The notes beneath the pieces are model-generated. The model searched no databases and was not told the DNA's origin. It saw only the letters and a program-made list of their open reading frames with translations. The position numbers and the translations under genes were made by a program. Positions 12,606 to 26,289 of a stretch of 64,000 nucleotides of DNA are shown one piece after another (position 1 is the stretch's first letter; the number at the start of each line of letters is the position of its first letter). This DNA comes from Polyodon spathula (taxonomy: Eukaryota > Chordata > Actinopteri > Acipenseriformes > Polyodontidae), in the NCBI RefSeq assembly GCF_017654505.1, contig NC_054535.1:49560848-49624847 (forward strand). The letters run 5' to 3'.

Positions 12606-14276
12606 ACTGCTACCGCCATTGCCGTGCCGGGGAGCCCAAAGTCTTGGTCAACATGGGATAGACGATGATGCTGGTACAACCCAATGTGATGCAGGGGCGA
12701 GCCAACGATAGTGCAGCTCCACACAGTCACTGGGAAGCTGCCACCCATACAAGGAAGAGGGACCATGGCCATCCAGGGGGGTGGCCAGACAGTGAAGCAC
12801 CGTCAGCAGGCTATACCTCCAGACGGGGACTTCCAAGAGCTTCCTTGCCCGATGACTGCGACCGAGCCAAGCTATTGCAGGGGACCGGCTTGGGAAACCA
12901 ACACACCCACGAGGACAGACCTGCAGGGGCCACCGGGTTCCACCAAATAATCACAGACACAAAATCATAAAACCTGAGACAGCACTGCCCAGGCTCCACC
13001 CCAGGCCGAAGACAAGTCAAGGACCCAGCCAGCCCAACAAGCATGTCAGAGCCTGAAACTACCACCTTGTTCCATCAGGGTTTCGTCAGCCCAACCCGGG
13101 CTAAGTAGACCCCCAACAACCACCCCAGCACCACCGCCGCCACCCCTGGGAGAGGATGCTACTCTAGCCGCAGTAATTGCCATCTGGTGATGCAGCTGTG
13201 AGGAGCTTAGCCCGGAGTAGCAGGCCCAGCTGTAGGAGCTACTGCTGGACTACCACAACAGCTTCACCACCAGCTCAGAAGGAGCAGGCCAGACTCACCT
13301 GGTACAGCATCACATCGAGACGGAGGAGGCCACATCCATCAAGCTGCAACCATGGACGCCTATCCCTGGCTAGATAGGTGGCTGTTGAGAAGGTACTGAG
13401 GGAGATGCGGGAAGCAGGCCTGATTGAGCTGTCAGATCGCACCTGGACATCACCATTTGTAATGGTTCTCAAGAAGGAAAGTGGTGTTTCTGTTTCGACC
13501 ACAGACGGATGAATGAGGTGACCAAAAAAGACTACCCTATCTCCTGTTTCATGAGGTCGCCACCCTGGGCCACCGTGTTTGAGGAGCAGAGATAAGCATG
13601 GAGCCAGACAAGGTGTTCAGGAGTGGCCCATCCCCACCGACCAACGGCGACTCTGAGGATTCCTGGCCCTGGCTGCCTACTATTGCCACTTCGTCCGGGA
13701 CTTCGCAAGCACCGCTGCTCCCCTGCACCCGTTGATGCGCAAGGGAGAACCCTTCGAATGGATGGAGGAACGGCAGGCTGCATTTGACACCCTCCAAGAG
13801 GTGCCGACAGTCCCTGGTGCTCTCCCCTCTGAACCCCAGCCTACCATTCCTCCTTTACACGGATGCCAGCAATGAGGGGATCGGAACAGGGCTGTCCCGG
13901 AAAGGACCTGAGGGTGGTGGTCTACTACAGCCAGTGGCACTGGAACAATTCTTATCGTGGGGGTGCTGAAAGCCAATGAACAAAACTGTAACCCACACAC
14001 ACCACATCTAGTTCCAGCGCTCCTGACTACAAATGGTCCCTCAACAAGGCAGATTGGCAGTACTGCATGACCCGCTGGAAGCTACTAGCGGTGGTCATGG
14101 CGGTCCCGCGCTTCCAGCACTGCCTGTGTGGTTTTCCCTTTACCATTCAGACAGACCATGCAGCGCTGCAGTGGCTCCTGACCTTCAAGGAGCCAGAGGG
14201 ACAGTTTGCCCACTGGATTGAGCAGCTCCAGCCCTTCCACTTCAAGATCCACCACCGGGCTAGGGCCCCTTCTTAA
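12606..14276 (+). pseudogene. Gypsy-type pol relic (protease, RT, RNase H pieces)
   Basis: Fragments in all three plus frames. A protease-like stretch lies near 12630-12950 (VLVNMG, then VQLHTVTGKLPPIQG in another frame). RT-linked pieces lie near 13380-13510 (MREAGLIELSDRTWTSPFV) and 13610-13790 (WPIPTDQRRL, AYYCHFVRDFA, LHPLMRKGEPFEW). An RNase-H-like piece at 14067-14276 contains FTIQTDHAALQWLLTFKEPEG. Many stops and shifts and large deletions, including the catalytic RT motif, make it non-functional. It is a relic of the Ty3/Gypsy type. Confidence 0.75.
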
Positions 14277-15894
14277 TATATTTGTGCTTTATACAAATAG
14301 GAAAATAGTGCAGAAAGATTTGTGTGATTGATAAATCCAGATCAATATGGTTAGCTGTCTTCTTCACTGACACAGTTCTGAAATATGATTTTTATCTACT
14401 TAGACATAGAATCGACTTGCAGAGCGCTTGACACACATCTATCACAATGTGAGAGTTAATTCATTGTAATTTTACAGTTATATCATTTTATTTGTATTTT
14501 ATTTTATTAATAATCAACCAGTGTCAATTATTAAAAAAGATTGCTACGCAGAAGGCTCTGTATAATTTTTGCTTGGAGCCTAGACACCCCCTCCCCAAGC
14601 TGCATGTCATCTACAGACACACAATTATTCAGCCTAAACTGTCCTATTCTAATTCTACACTTTAATGAATGCTGATCTGCTAAATGTTGTCTATATCAAG
14701 GTTTATATTGTAAGTATCTCAAAACTACTTTACCAGTAAACTCAGAGTGCAATGAAATGAAATGCCCCAGTGATTTTGTAGTTTAATTTTTTTTTTTCAT
14801 TATGTCTATTCCAGCAGGTGGCACTCTTGCACAGAGAAGCAACACTGGATTCAGTTTTAATATTACCACACTTTGATGTAACCAGTCTGCCAGAGAGATC
14901 AATTTTCAGATTTCAATTTTTTTTTAGAGGGCGAGTTTTTGTTAAACTTGTAAAACATTTTCCATAGTATCTAACTTTTGCAGTCACTACCACTGTGCTA
15001 AATTATATTGAGGAAAAGGATGTGTTAATGTTCAGAGACTGCGCATTCACCAGCTTGATTTTGAACCGTAATATTCCTTTCCTTGGATAAGTCTCATATT
15101 TATTTGTGTGTGAGTAGGGTCAATTTATTTTAATTACAATTTTTTGTTTTTAATTTGACCTGACACTGTTACAACTCAAGTCATCCCTGCAATACTACTA
15201 CCACTACTACTAATGCATTTAAAGTCTTTCTTAAATGTGTGTTTAGACATAAATAAGGAAGCAAACAAGTTCTGGAGTGTGCAATAAATCTTTTAACCAC
15301 TGCTTGATCTCTGGCCTATTAAACCATGTCGAGCATAGCTATCTCCAGTTGGATCTTGTACAGAGATTGTGTTCCGAGGTGCCCCAGGCCAAGACCAGCA
15401 ACTAGGACTGTATCTTCCATCAGTTAGGAAACCATTGCAAGTTCTCAGGGTGGATTTAAGGTCCACTAAGAGGGCACTGTGGAAAAGTTACTCTTTGGCC
15501 ATTTTCACTATCAATGGGAAAAGTCAGTCTAGTTTTCACATAGAGCTTGCCTTTGGCTTCCTGTTATCATGCATTCCATGTTCTTTTTCTGTACTTTGTT
15601 ATTGAAAATGTGGTTTGTATTAAAACATGTTTATGGCATGACCTATTTCCTTCAGTTGTTTTGTTTTTACTATAAACAAGTATGCTTCACAAAATGTTTT
15701 TAAGTAGTTTAAGTAAATAGTTAAGTCAACTGTTGTTCCTTCCATGAAAAGGACCATCAGCAAATGTGAGGAAGTATGATCACATTTGGTTAAAGCTGTT
15801 TTGAAATGACTAGTTTCCTAGAATAGTACTCAACTGTGTGTGTGCTAGTACAGTAATTCACTGCAGTTTATAATAACAGAACATGTAGCATGGG
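14277..15894. other. intergenic stretch, no gene recognised
   Basis: AT-rich sequence with a few T-runs. Nothing in the short ORFs resembles a known family. 15300-15500 is more GC-balanced, but I could not identify it. Confidence 0.4.
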
Positions 15895-16085
15895 TTTTTA
15901 AAACATGGCACAGTATAATAAAGCACGGTAAAGCATAGGTTAGCCTTGTAAAGCCCAGGGATGTATGGAACAGTATGTTAAAAAAAACATGGCACACCAT
16001 AGTAAACTATGGTAAAAACATAGCATTACCATGGAAAATGCATGGGAAAGCTGCAAAATTACCTTGGTAAACTTTTAACAGGGTA
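15895..16085 (+). repeat. interspersed CATGGTAAAGCAT-type repeat, copy 1
   Basis: A run of short palindromic motifs (ACATGGCACAG, AAAGCACGGTAAAGCA, CATAGTAAACTATGGTAAA, ACCATGGAAAATGCATGG). The reverse complement of 56560-56750 aligns along its whole length, so these are two members of one family in opposite orientation, probably a non-autonomous transposon. Confidence 0.7.
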
Positions 16086-16204
16086 GTGTTGCCGTGGGCA
16101 TTGGAAATGAAGATTATAAATGGACAACAGCTTAAGCATCGAACATTGCTTATGAAATGGATCCTCTAGCCCGAGAAACATTGCTTTATCAAGTGTCACG
16201 AGTG

Positions 16205-16298
16205 GTTAGGAGTCAATATTTCTGTATGTTTTGTGTCCCCCATGAAAACTGGTCTTGCAACCCACAGGGGTCCTTGCTTCCAGTTTGGGAACCAGTGA
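16205..16298 (-). mobile_element. hAT-like terminal fragment
   Basis: The reverse complement begins CACTGGTTCCCAAACTGGAA and continues GACCCCTGTGGGTTGCAAGAC, a typical hAT end. No partner end is visible, so only a fragment is called. Confidence 0.45.
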
Positions 16299-18540
16299 AC
16301 CATAATATAACCCAAGAATACTGTGCTTCACTGCACCATATAAACCTTGAATTACTTCAATTACTTCAATTAGCCACACCTGGTATGGGCATTTTAGAAA
16401 ACAGACATGGAGTCTAGGGTGAGCTATGTTATAGGATAACAGTGGAGAATTTCTTTTTTATCTATATTTACTGTGTGTGGATGTAGCTTCTGTAGCCCAA
16501 GGAAAGAAAATCTTGTTTGCAGTACAATTGGTAGAGATAGTATCAGGGGTTTAGATAAAAGAAATGCAGCAATTTTGTAACCATAAAAATGTATATTACT
16601 TGCATTTTATGGGTGAATCAAACACTTCAATTCTAAAATAAAATAATTGATCTGTATCGACAAAGAGAGCCTGTTGGTACAAATCATAAACTATTTGTCT
16701 TTAAAGTGTATTAAATTAATAGTTTCTGATACAAACAAAAATTCCAGGCAAGGTAAATGGAAAGGAAGCAGTTAATTCTCAGTTTGCATTTCACTGATCA
16801 TTTGGCTGCAGGGTGGTTACCAGGATGACTGCCAGGAAAAAAATGAGGAGTAGTATTAGTAAGGTGCTAGTTTATAAACATAATCCCAAGCCTTGTCACT
16901 GCCATTGACACCTGAAATGTTTTAGAACCATTCAAGTTTAATTCAAATGCAGTTTAGCAATGTAGACGACGGATCCCCACACTTACACCACAACTGTATA
17001 TCTGTATATTATTGCGCACAAATTAAAATCACTAATCTAGCTCGTCAAATTGGACTGGATTTGAACAAAGAGCATATGTTGTCATAGAAGCATTTTTAAA
17101 ACCCAACTGCCAAATTTACAATCCCTGCCCCAACAATCAGCCTTTCAAAAGGCATGGCACAGCAGAACCATAAAGGGCAGCACAATTCAGGTTTTTCTGG
17201 GCAACTATTTAACAACATTTGATTTAAATTCATAGATTTTATTTGTGATTCATAGTACTGCACTAGAATGTTTGTCAGCCACAAAGTGTAATTCCAAAGC
17301 CCCTACTGTACTCTCACCATTTATATCTCTAGATAGCATTTGGAGAATATTAGGTAGGCTGTGACCTTTATATTCAAATACAAAACACGGACTGCACTCC
17401 TTTTATTTCAGAGGAGTCTTATCATTGTGAGAGAGTCCAGAGACTGTAGCAACTGCTCTTTACTATCAGCAATTACTGTGGCTGCAGACAAGATGATTTA
17501 AAATGAAATCCCAGTGCAGCAGTCTGGCACACTTCCATTATAGCTTTTCAGCTGACTGTTAAAAAAGATGGTGTGCATAGTTGCAAAAAACGTTCTTTTT
17601 CTTCTTTTTTTTTTTTTGAATGGAAAAAATAGTTTGAAAACGGAACCCTTCCTGTGCCCTTATTAAGCAGTGTGAAGTGACCATTGTTGTTGTCAGGACA
17701 ATTCATGACCAGTGCAAGTAGAATCATATTCATTTGATCACTACACTTGCCAAGTTTAAATAATTCATTATTTGAATGCATTCTCTATTTGAGAATCCCA
17801 TTGTCAGAACAATACAATGATGCTTGTGATCTGGCAGTTATTATATAGGTAGAACACCAGCTGACATAAGACAACTGGCACCTCCCTTGGAAGTTAATAT
17901 ATTAATCAGATTAGTACTCTCAAATGAAAAATGTCATTGCAAACTATGTGTTATATTTCTTGTATTGCTTAGGTGAAAATAAAGTGTGACTAATTAAAAA
18001 GAAAAAGTTAAAAACACACACAATATTAACAAAAAAAAAAGACTATAAAAAACTACAGCTTTTTATTTAATACAAGGAACTGAAAGCTAACTTGTATGTA
18101 AATGCTTCTTTTATCCAAGGCATGGCAACCGAGACAAACAATACATTTGTTGATCTCAATCACCTTCACGGTTATTTTATGTAGACCATAATACAAGATA
18201 TCTAGTTCAAATCAGGCTAGAGTTCAGTCTTCTTGAATAGTCCCCAAACCATGAACTTGGATTTCATTGTCCTTATCTCCCTTTTGGACCATCATGATAT
18301 GGCACATTTTCAATATTTTGAGATATAAGTCCTTTCAAAAGGAGTTTCATTTTCTAAAGTGATCCTTCTTTTCACCCTCCGGCGAATCGTATTTCATGCA
18401 TATTTTCCTGTTTCATAGTAGCTATAAATGAATAAGTAATGACCATTAAAGTGGTGTATTCTGCCAAAAGCAATGGTTCTGATTTAAATGTGCAATCAAT
18501 AATATTGTAGTGCTCTCAGTAAATGCAGGCAGGTCCATCA
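16299..18540. other. intergenic stretch, no gene recognised
   Basis: AT-rich DNA without recognisable coding exons, RNA genes or repeat ends. Confidence 0.4.
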
Positions 18541-18640
18541 CACAGGGCGAGGCAATCCACACACAGGCGAAGAGCGGACACGAACCCGGGCCCTCTCGCA
18601 CTAAAGTGTAGCTCTGATACTGCTGTACAAAATAACCGGC
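18541..18640 (-). repeat. possible tRNA-derived SINE
   Basis: On the minus strand CCGGGTTCGTGTCC resembles a pol III B box (GGTTCRANYCC), and AGCAGTATCAG lies about 40 bp upstream as a weak A-box candidate. No poly-A tail or duplication was found. Confidence 0.35.
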
Positions 18641-19368
18641 TCCTTTGCAAGTATCCGTGTTTATGTCTTTGTTTATGTCTTTGTGTGTGATTACGTCACC
18701 TACCAGCCCTGCGGCTGCCTTCCCCCGTGCACGCTACAATCAAGGGCGGATTTGCGCAACCGGGAACGTGAGGCACGTGCCCCTGGGCCCCCAAACTTTG
18801 AGGGGCCCCCAAGAACTCTGTGTCGACAACAGTCCTTTCGTAGATATAATGTGAACGTGAGATGATTCACATCAAAACACTTTTATTCTAGGTTTCGTTT
18901 GGTGTGTGTGTTTTATATACAACGGCTTTGCACTAGAAATCCCCATCATTGTCACTGGACCACACTGTCAATTTTTAGGTTTTAAACACATAGAAACAAC
19001 AGTTATTTTCCCAGCGGTAACTAGCTCATCTCCCCAAAACACATTTTAGGCTTGCAATTCTTTGAATATTAACTGTGCTTGAAATGTCCCGTGAAATATT
19101 TTGCCTAAACCCACCCACCCTAAGTTGGGTGGGTTTAGGCAAAATACACAATGTCAATTTGCTACTGACCAAAATTTAGAGTACCGTCACTCAATGACAC
19201 ATGCGTGCGCCTAAACGATGACAGTAAGGTTAGCTGCTAGTCAAAAATGGGTCACCAACGTTACACGCGTGGCTCTACAAAAAGGAAGTGAAAATTGGAG
19301 GAGGCCAAAGCAACTTCGTTTTTACAAAACATCCCGTCAATAAATAGTTTTTTTTTTAAAAGTAGAGT

Positions 19369-19620
19369 GTGACACTGACAGTGAGTGAATGCAACGATAT
19401 TAATGTTGATGCTGCAGCTAGTTCATCTGGCTACGTAGCACCAGATGAAGAGCTAGCTGTGGTGGACAATGATGGTGAACGGCGAGACGAAGTTGAGCCT
19501 GGGGATGCTGCTGTTAGTGAACGACAGACACAGCCTGAGGATACACCGGGTGATGCAAAAACAACCATCAAGTTGTGTGAACCCTATGAACATGCCTTGT
19601 TACCAAAATTCCTGTTATGA
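19369..19620 (+). pseudogene. short acidic ORF inside the hAT element
   Basis: An 83-residue acidic frame (DEELAVVDNDGERRDEVEP, ending YEHALLPKFLL). It is probably the N-terminal piece of the original transposase region, as acidic leaders are common there. No zinc finger or catalytic motif remains, so identity is uncertain. Confidence 0.35.
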
Positions 19621-19791
19621 AATTAAATTTTAGCATCGAAAACGTGCTCTAGAGTGGCAACATGTCATTTTATAACCAACAGTGCACTGTCATCACATTG
19701 GACAGACAGTATGTTGTGTTTTCATGTGGTTAAGTTTTCTGTGTGAGTGAGTGTTTGTGATTGTTGCATTGAGGGCAAACAGTGTTGCGTT

Positions 19792-20092
<301 letters not shown>

Positions 20093-20375
20093 TATTGTTT
20101 AGCAAATGTAGGCTATGAAATCTGTGTTATTATTTAGCATTTTCCCTGATTTCCATTTTAAAGGATAACTGATTTCGGATTTTTCCATAAAATTAAACAC
20201 ACACTAAAAACCTGATACATAATCAAAACAAAATGCCTAATTTGTGGAAAAGTTACACAAGGAGGCAAGGGGGCTTCATGAACGGGTGGGTGGGTGATGG
20301 GTGGGTGACGGCTGGGCTCTGTCAGAAGTTTGTGCCCAGGGCCCCAGATTTAATAAATCCGCCCCAGGCTATAAT

Positions 20376-23300
20376 ATATAAATACAACTGAAACCTGTCC
20401 CAACTGTTGGCAAATGGCAATTTCTTGCTTAAGGGGCTTAAGCTGATTGTGTCAACATAAGGACAACGTAAAACAAACAAACACGATATTTATATCATGT
20501 ACACTGTTAAGAAAATCTGTAATATTGCAGGACAATGCAGCAGTGTAATCGTAACAAATTGTTTCTAGTAAATGGTGGCACTTAAATGCACAAGTCATGA
20601 CAGTTTTCCTCACGACATGTTTGCCGTACTTTTCAGGAAATGCGTTGCTATGCAGCTCTGATTTAGGAAACAAAACAAATTGGTAAAAACTTTTGTTTTT
20701 ACAGTTTTAGATGTACAAAACCTGTTTTCACCTGTTTACACACTAGTTTCTTTTGAAATTTCTTTAAGTAGTGCTTTATATGTGGTAAGTTAGAAAATAA
20801 ACCCTTAATTTTATGTTTAATTGTTAATTTAAATAATGCCTTTCGGCTGTGCAGATGTTTGATATGATGTGCTTGAATAAAACTTTTGAGTTCTATCCGA
20901 TAGTTTCTTTCACTGTAATATTGATTATGTTTAAAATGTACCCTGATAATGACTGCTGTTGGCGGTTGTAGGTATGAGTATAACCGCGGCTGTGCTAGTG
21001 TTAAAATAGTCAGTAAATGTTCATTATGTGTTTGTGTTGAGGGTGTGTGTTTTGTATGGCCTTTCTGCTGGAGATTACGTGATATTAAATCAGAAGAATG
21101 GAATCTTGACTGCTGTGAACCTCGTGAGCCACAATCACGATTCTTGCTCCGTTTTACATGGGTTTTTACAGCTATTTTTATCATGAGAAAGCATTTGACC
21201 CTGCCGTTAAAGTTGTGCTGCCAAAGGACGTCCTTTTACCGTTTCACGATGTGTTCGCGTGCCGTCACACAGTCATGACTGTAGAGTCAATTTTCATGTG
21301 CATGTAAACCAAGGAAATGTAAATTGTCATAAAACATAAATGTTGTGTGTGCATATAAAAATTAATTTGGCAGCCAGAAGCAATATCGATATCCACATTA
21401 CACAATTCAAATAAAGTTACAGTATTTTTATGAATTTGAAATTAAAGGCTACAAATACATTCGAAAACAATATTTGTCTACTATGACACAGAATGATTCT
21501 AGGTGATAAATCTCCCTCCCGACCTGTGAGGGCGCTGTGTAAAGGGAACAGAGTGCATCAGAGTACATCTTATTTAGATGCATCAAGAACCAAAAAGTAA
21601 TGTTTTAACTTATCCATTAAATAAAACTATATGTAGGAAGACTATGGGTGATAGAGCATCCAGAACATTTATTTACAGGTGCTATTTTTAGTTTTAGAGT
21701 AGACTGGCAGTAAATACAAAGCATCAACAGGACAGGATGCCTACTGCACATATTGTATTTTGTAATCGCAGCTGTCTTCCTATAAAAAAATAGTTTTGTT
21801 TGCCAAGGTAATAAGTTACAGAACCTTGTGAAATAAGGTGTGCATGCAGCCAACCGTTATTTATTTTTAGAAGTAGACAAGTTTTTCAGGTTGGTCCAGA
21901 AAAATAAAATGCTGTGCTCTTTATACCTAGTGTTTGTCTCTATATTTCATGACTTTACTGTCATTAGTAACCTGTTTCACCTGTCTTCACTGAACTCATA
22001 AAAACCAGTAACAGAACAAGTAATATATGTCTTCCGTCCTCATTATACCATTGCCTTATTTTTTCCTTAATGTTTCAGATGATCTGCCAGTTTTTGGTTT
22101 AAGACTGTGGGATAGTGTGAGGGTGAGAGCCTTACTGTAATATTTAAATGCATGTTATTGTGTTTATGAGTGAGATTGTTATTCTACTAGCAGCAGAGCC
22201 GCGGGTTATGTATCGCGCATGCTGTTGAGCAAGTGCATTTGACAAAGATGGCATTCATGCTGATTAAACAAAAATATGTAGAGGAGAAACAAGTTTAATG
22301 TAAATATATATTAATGTTTATTGTAAATGGAATGGATGTTAAATAATAGAGTTTGTTTTTGTATAAAATCATTCCAGGTGTAACTGTTTATTGAATAATT
22401 CATCCTGTTAGGAGGGCTGGGGCTTATTTAATTCTGTCTTTTCTGTGCGTTGGGTTTTTCATGACTTGTCTTTGTGAACGTCAGTCATTTTGTGTACAAC
22501 CTGTTAGTCACCTGTGAGCATCAGTTGTCATTTGTGCCACAGTAAATATTTATGCCTGTGAACACTACCAACTTGCTGTTTCATGAGTTCCCAAAACCTC
22601 TGTGTTCCTGAGGTGAAAAATGTGATTGTGGGTGGGGGTAAGCACTGACCATCACCCTATTACAGATAGGAAAACACAACGTTTGACACGTACGCTAGCT
22701 CAGCAGCCTCATTTTTTACTGGACTAATCTCTCAGAGAATTTTAAATCCTCACCCATATTAAATTTTTATTTATTTATTTATTTATTTTTTGCTTTGTTC
22801 GTTTTTGATCTCCAAATCCTTTCTGCAGAGGATTTGGCTTGAATCTGCAATACAATAACGGATTTCTAACTAATTAATGTAGTCAAACCTTTCAGTAGAC
22901 AAACCTTTTCCCTTCAACACTGATGTATTTGTCTATTTAAATGATTTATTTAACCTCATTCCCATAAAAAATCTCACAGGAGAAGTAGAGGATCACATTC
23001 CACAGATGCAGTGAATAAATGTGTGGTGAGCCCACTTGAATTCATCATCAAATCTTACAGCCATTTATGGCATTGGAAGTTTCTGGGTAACTGTACCAGG
23101 TGAAAGGAGAGACTAGGGAGAGGTTTCATAGGAGAATCCAATGAATATCTGTAATTGTAGCTATCAAAATAATTCCAGAAATCTTACCCATTTTGCACCT
23201 CCATTAACTACAACATAGGTCCCAAGTGTGCAGTTTTTAGAGAAACATGTTACAGCAAATATGCCTTTTGAGTTTTAAAACATGATATCTGGTACTACCT

Positions 23301-23767
23301 TTTTTGCAAGTCATGCCTTCCAGGAAGTCTGTTACTGCTTTACTTCCTTTGTCACATTAGCACCTGCAGTGTACTGGCTGAAAGCATGTCAGTCAACAAA
23401 GCAGCTGATTGGGTATTGACAGGATAGAAGCCAGCGAAGATTTGTGAACAATTGCAACTGCAAAATCCAAATTGCCTAGCAGCCAAGTAATTATTTTTCA
23501 CTGCAGACTATGTAAGCTTACGACAATGCAAATTACTCAACAAACACAAATAATGAGCTGCAATCATGATAATGAGGGTCGCAATGAGGGCCCCTGTGCA
23601 TCGGGATATTTATATAGCAGCCGCACTTACAGGCCAGAGGTGAGGTGAGTTAGGAGTACAGAGAGCAGTAGGTGCTGTATGAGATTTGTGGAGCATGGAA
23701 ATCAAACCAAACAAAACAATATGTCAGAGGAAAGCAGCAAAGTCCTCTTAGCGCACTGAAAATAAAA
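20376..23767. other. intergenic stretch, no gene recognised
   Basis: AT-rich. The 161-codon minus ORF at 20699-21184 has no motif I recognise and basic, AT-driven composition, so I do not call it. A TTTA tetranucleotide run lies at about 22765-22788. The block at 21505-21560 (GACCTGTGAGGGCGCTGTG) resembles a fish repeat fragment. Confidence 0.4.
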
Positions 23768-24203
23768 TAAACGTTTTCTGAAGTGGAACTGAGTGTCCTT
23801 ACGGTTGAGTTCACTCAGTTTGAAATTGAGTTATTTGGAAAAGTCTTAGCCAACATCAGTTATGCTACCAAAGAGGCCATATGGTCCTTTATAGTGGAGA
23901 AAGTCAATGCTGTGTTACCAGGAGGACAGTCAACCAGGTGATGAAAAGGTGGCAGGACCTGCAACGGTGAACAAAAGCGAAACTCGCCACACAGCACAGG
24001 CATGCAACAGGAACAGGAGAAGGACCACCATCCACATCACAGCTGACACTGCTGGAGAGGCTAGCAGAGAGGAAAATCCATCCCAAACAAAGTGAGCCAG
24101 GGATTGAATATACAGGGTCTTCTCCGTCTTGCCCTTCTCCTGCAAAGTTTTTCCTGCCCATCTTCAGCAAGATCTCTACGTCGCAGAATCAGAAAGTGTA
24201 GCA
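23768..24203 (+). pseudogene. Myb/SANT-like protein relic (NAIF1/Harbinger type)
   Basis: A plus-strand frame reads TFSEVELSVLTVEFTQFEIE, LFGKVLANISYATKEAIW and VEKVNAVLPGG. It then shifts frame through MKRWQDLQ into KAKLATQHRHATGTG and LTLLERLAERKIHP, ending at 24200. The order, three helices with VMKRWQDL followed by a linker, is that of the Myb/SANT-like domain found in NAIF1 and in the second protein of Harbinger transposons. A shift near 23935 and others break it, and no initiator is in frame. I cannot tell a transposon copy from a NAIF1-like gene relic; no Harbinger nuclease is seen nearby. Confidence 0.7.
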
Positions 24204-24795
24204 AAGCAGTAACCCTGAGGTCAATGACAAGTCTTTGAAGGTGTGTGCTTTCATACAACTCTTAATTACTCTCTTCTACAATGGTTTGCACCTTCTCAGA
24301 GGAGGTACAAAGTTTTTGGAGGGTCAGCAATTGTCCAAGTGCAAAGCCAAATCCTTACATCTTTTATTTTCTGTCTGTTCATTTATTAAATTCTGAGCGC
24401 AAGCCAGCGCTCAGCTTCACCAAACTTTATCTCCGTTTCTGGTCTGTCACCCGCTACAGCCGTCTTTGTGACACAGCCCCATAATGTTTTAAAAAGAAAA
24501 TACTTGCATGCTAAACATGTTAAAACATTTGTTTAAAATCTGCACATTTGAGGCCTATATAATTAATGGCTGTGCATGGTGGAGAAAATGTACGGAATCA
24601 TTTTGTTTGCTACAATTACTTTCAATGGAAAGCAGGCATTCAATAAATGACAACAACGCAATATATGGAAAGTAACGCTCTAGTCATTTGTGTTTTGCGC
24701 AAGATCTAGTTTTCTTGGAAAACCGGGTTTTATTTTCTGAGCAAGACACCCCCACATTGTGAGTCATTATGTGCTTAACCTCTAAAATGTCATAC

Positions 24796-24909
24796 CTGTC
24801 ATCATTTTCAAGTTCACTGTCACCCTCCTGATCTTGCAGCTCGTCCAGGGAAAGCAGCTGCTTGTCCTGCCTGCTGGAACTTATTGATTTACTTATTATT
24901 TTCTTTCTC
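24796..24909 (-). CDS. candidate coding exon of an unidentified gene
   Basis: Acceptor TTGGAAAACAG at 24910-24912 and donor GACAG|GTATG at 24796. The 114-nt exon encodes a basic start (RRKKIISK) and an acidic tail (DELQDQEGDSELENDD), with matching phases at both ends. I do not recognise the protein. It lies 9.4 kb downstream of the irf2 stop on the same strand. Confidence 0.25.
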
Positions 24910-25158
24910 CTGTTTTCCAAATAGGAAAAGCACATGGCAATGTTTTTCTTAATTGTAATCTGCTACAATAAAATAATGTGTATCATTTCTGAATTTCCAT
25001 TTTCATCTGATATTTGGAGACAGTGTAGTTACATTTTCCAGACTTGTTTTAGGTCAGTATTGTTGCACTATGAATTGTGCAGCATGTGGCCAATGAGAAA
25101 AACATTCACACCAAGTGGTTAAAGGTCTTGTGGAAAATCATTTCTGACAAGAGATACA

Positions 25159-25293
25159 TCAGCTGCTGCCAGGTGTAGTCTTTCTATATGTGCTGACGAT
25201 TTCCTGGAAAAGTTTGCCATAAACAGTCAGCTCAGTTTCGATGACAGTGCATCCGGGCCCAGCCTTTGGAGGGGGGCAGCCTTGAGTCTGTTT
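25159..25293 (-). CDS. candidate exon of an unidentified gene
   Basis: After a T-rich acceptor (TTTTTCAG at 25294) a frame reads KQTQGCPPPKAGPGCTVIET then ELTVYGKLFQEIVSTYRK and stops at 25161-25159. The GC-richer, non-repetitive composition stands out from its surroundings. It could be a 3' exon or a chance ORF; only weak donors are present. Confidence 0.22.
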   Translation of the reverse strand, partial: KQTQGCPPPKAGPGCTVIETELTVYGKLFQEIVSTYRKTTPGSS

Positions 25294-25615
25294 CTGAAAA
25301 AAAAAATATATAGGTATTATATATTTACAGGGATTCGAAAAATAAACCATAGCGAGGTAGTATTGGCGGACTGTCAATCAAAATACACATTCACAAATCA
25401 GAGGTAACAGATTGTGGCAATAGTTCAGTGTTAAGGTCATTTGATTGCTCTGCTGGCAGATGTTATACTGACCAATGGATAGTAAAAAATAAAGTATTTT
25501 AAACGAGATGCTTTTGGGATATAAATTTGTTAAGTGTGTTCATAGAATGTTGTTTTCACTTATTCGTTATATTGAATGCATTGTACTATGGGCTAAGTTG
25601 TAATGCAGACATGTT

Positions 25616-25880
<265 letters not shown>

Positions 25881-26100
25881 AAATTATTAAAATTTTCAAT
25901 ATTAATTAAATTGAGCTCACTGACTTCCTAAGAAGAATGTTAACTAAAAATTTTATGGACTATTTGACAATTAACTGACTTGAAGACAGAGAATAGCAAA
26001 GTTATCTTAAAATAACATTAGAATGTTTTTTGGGGATTTCTTTTGTTTTTTAATCGATTTCAAATTTTCATCCTTCTGCTGTTCATACAATAAATTAATC

Positions 26101-26102
<2 letters not shown>

Positions 26103-26139
<37 letters not shown>
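26103..26139. repeat. (GT)n microsatellite
   Basis: About 18 GT units. Confidence 0.9.
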
Positions 26140-26140
<1 letters not shown>

Positions 26141-26289
26141 CGTATAAGTCTACATTAGCAATAATGTATTGTATTTCAGAGATAAGACTCGTCAAAGTGC
26201 CGCGTATAATTGAAGTCGCGGATAAATGGGATGTGAATAAATGAGGTTCTACTTTATTTTCAAAAAATTTTCTTTAGGTTGTGCTGCTG

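Noticed and set aside
20699..21184. 161-codon minus-strand ORF, the longest in its neighbourhood
   Set aside because: Basic, Lys/His-rich composition follows the AT-rich DNA; no domain, no splice context, and another ORF overlaps on the opposite strand.
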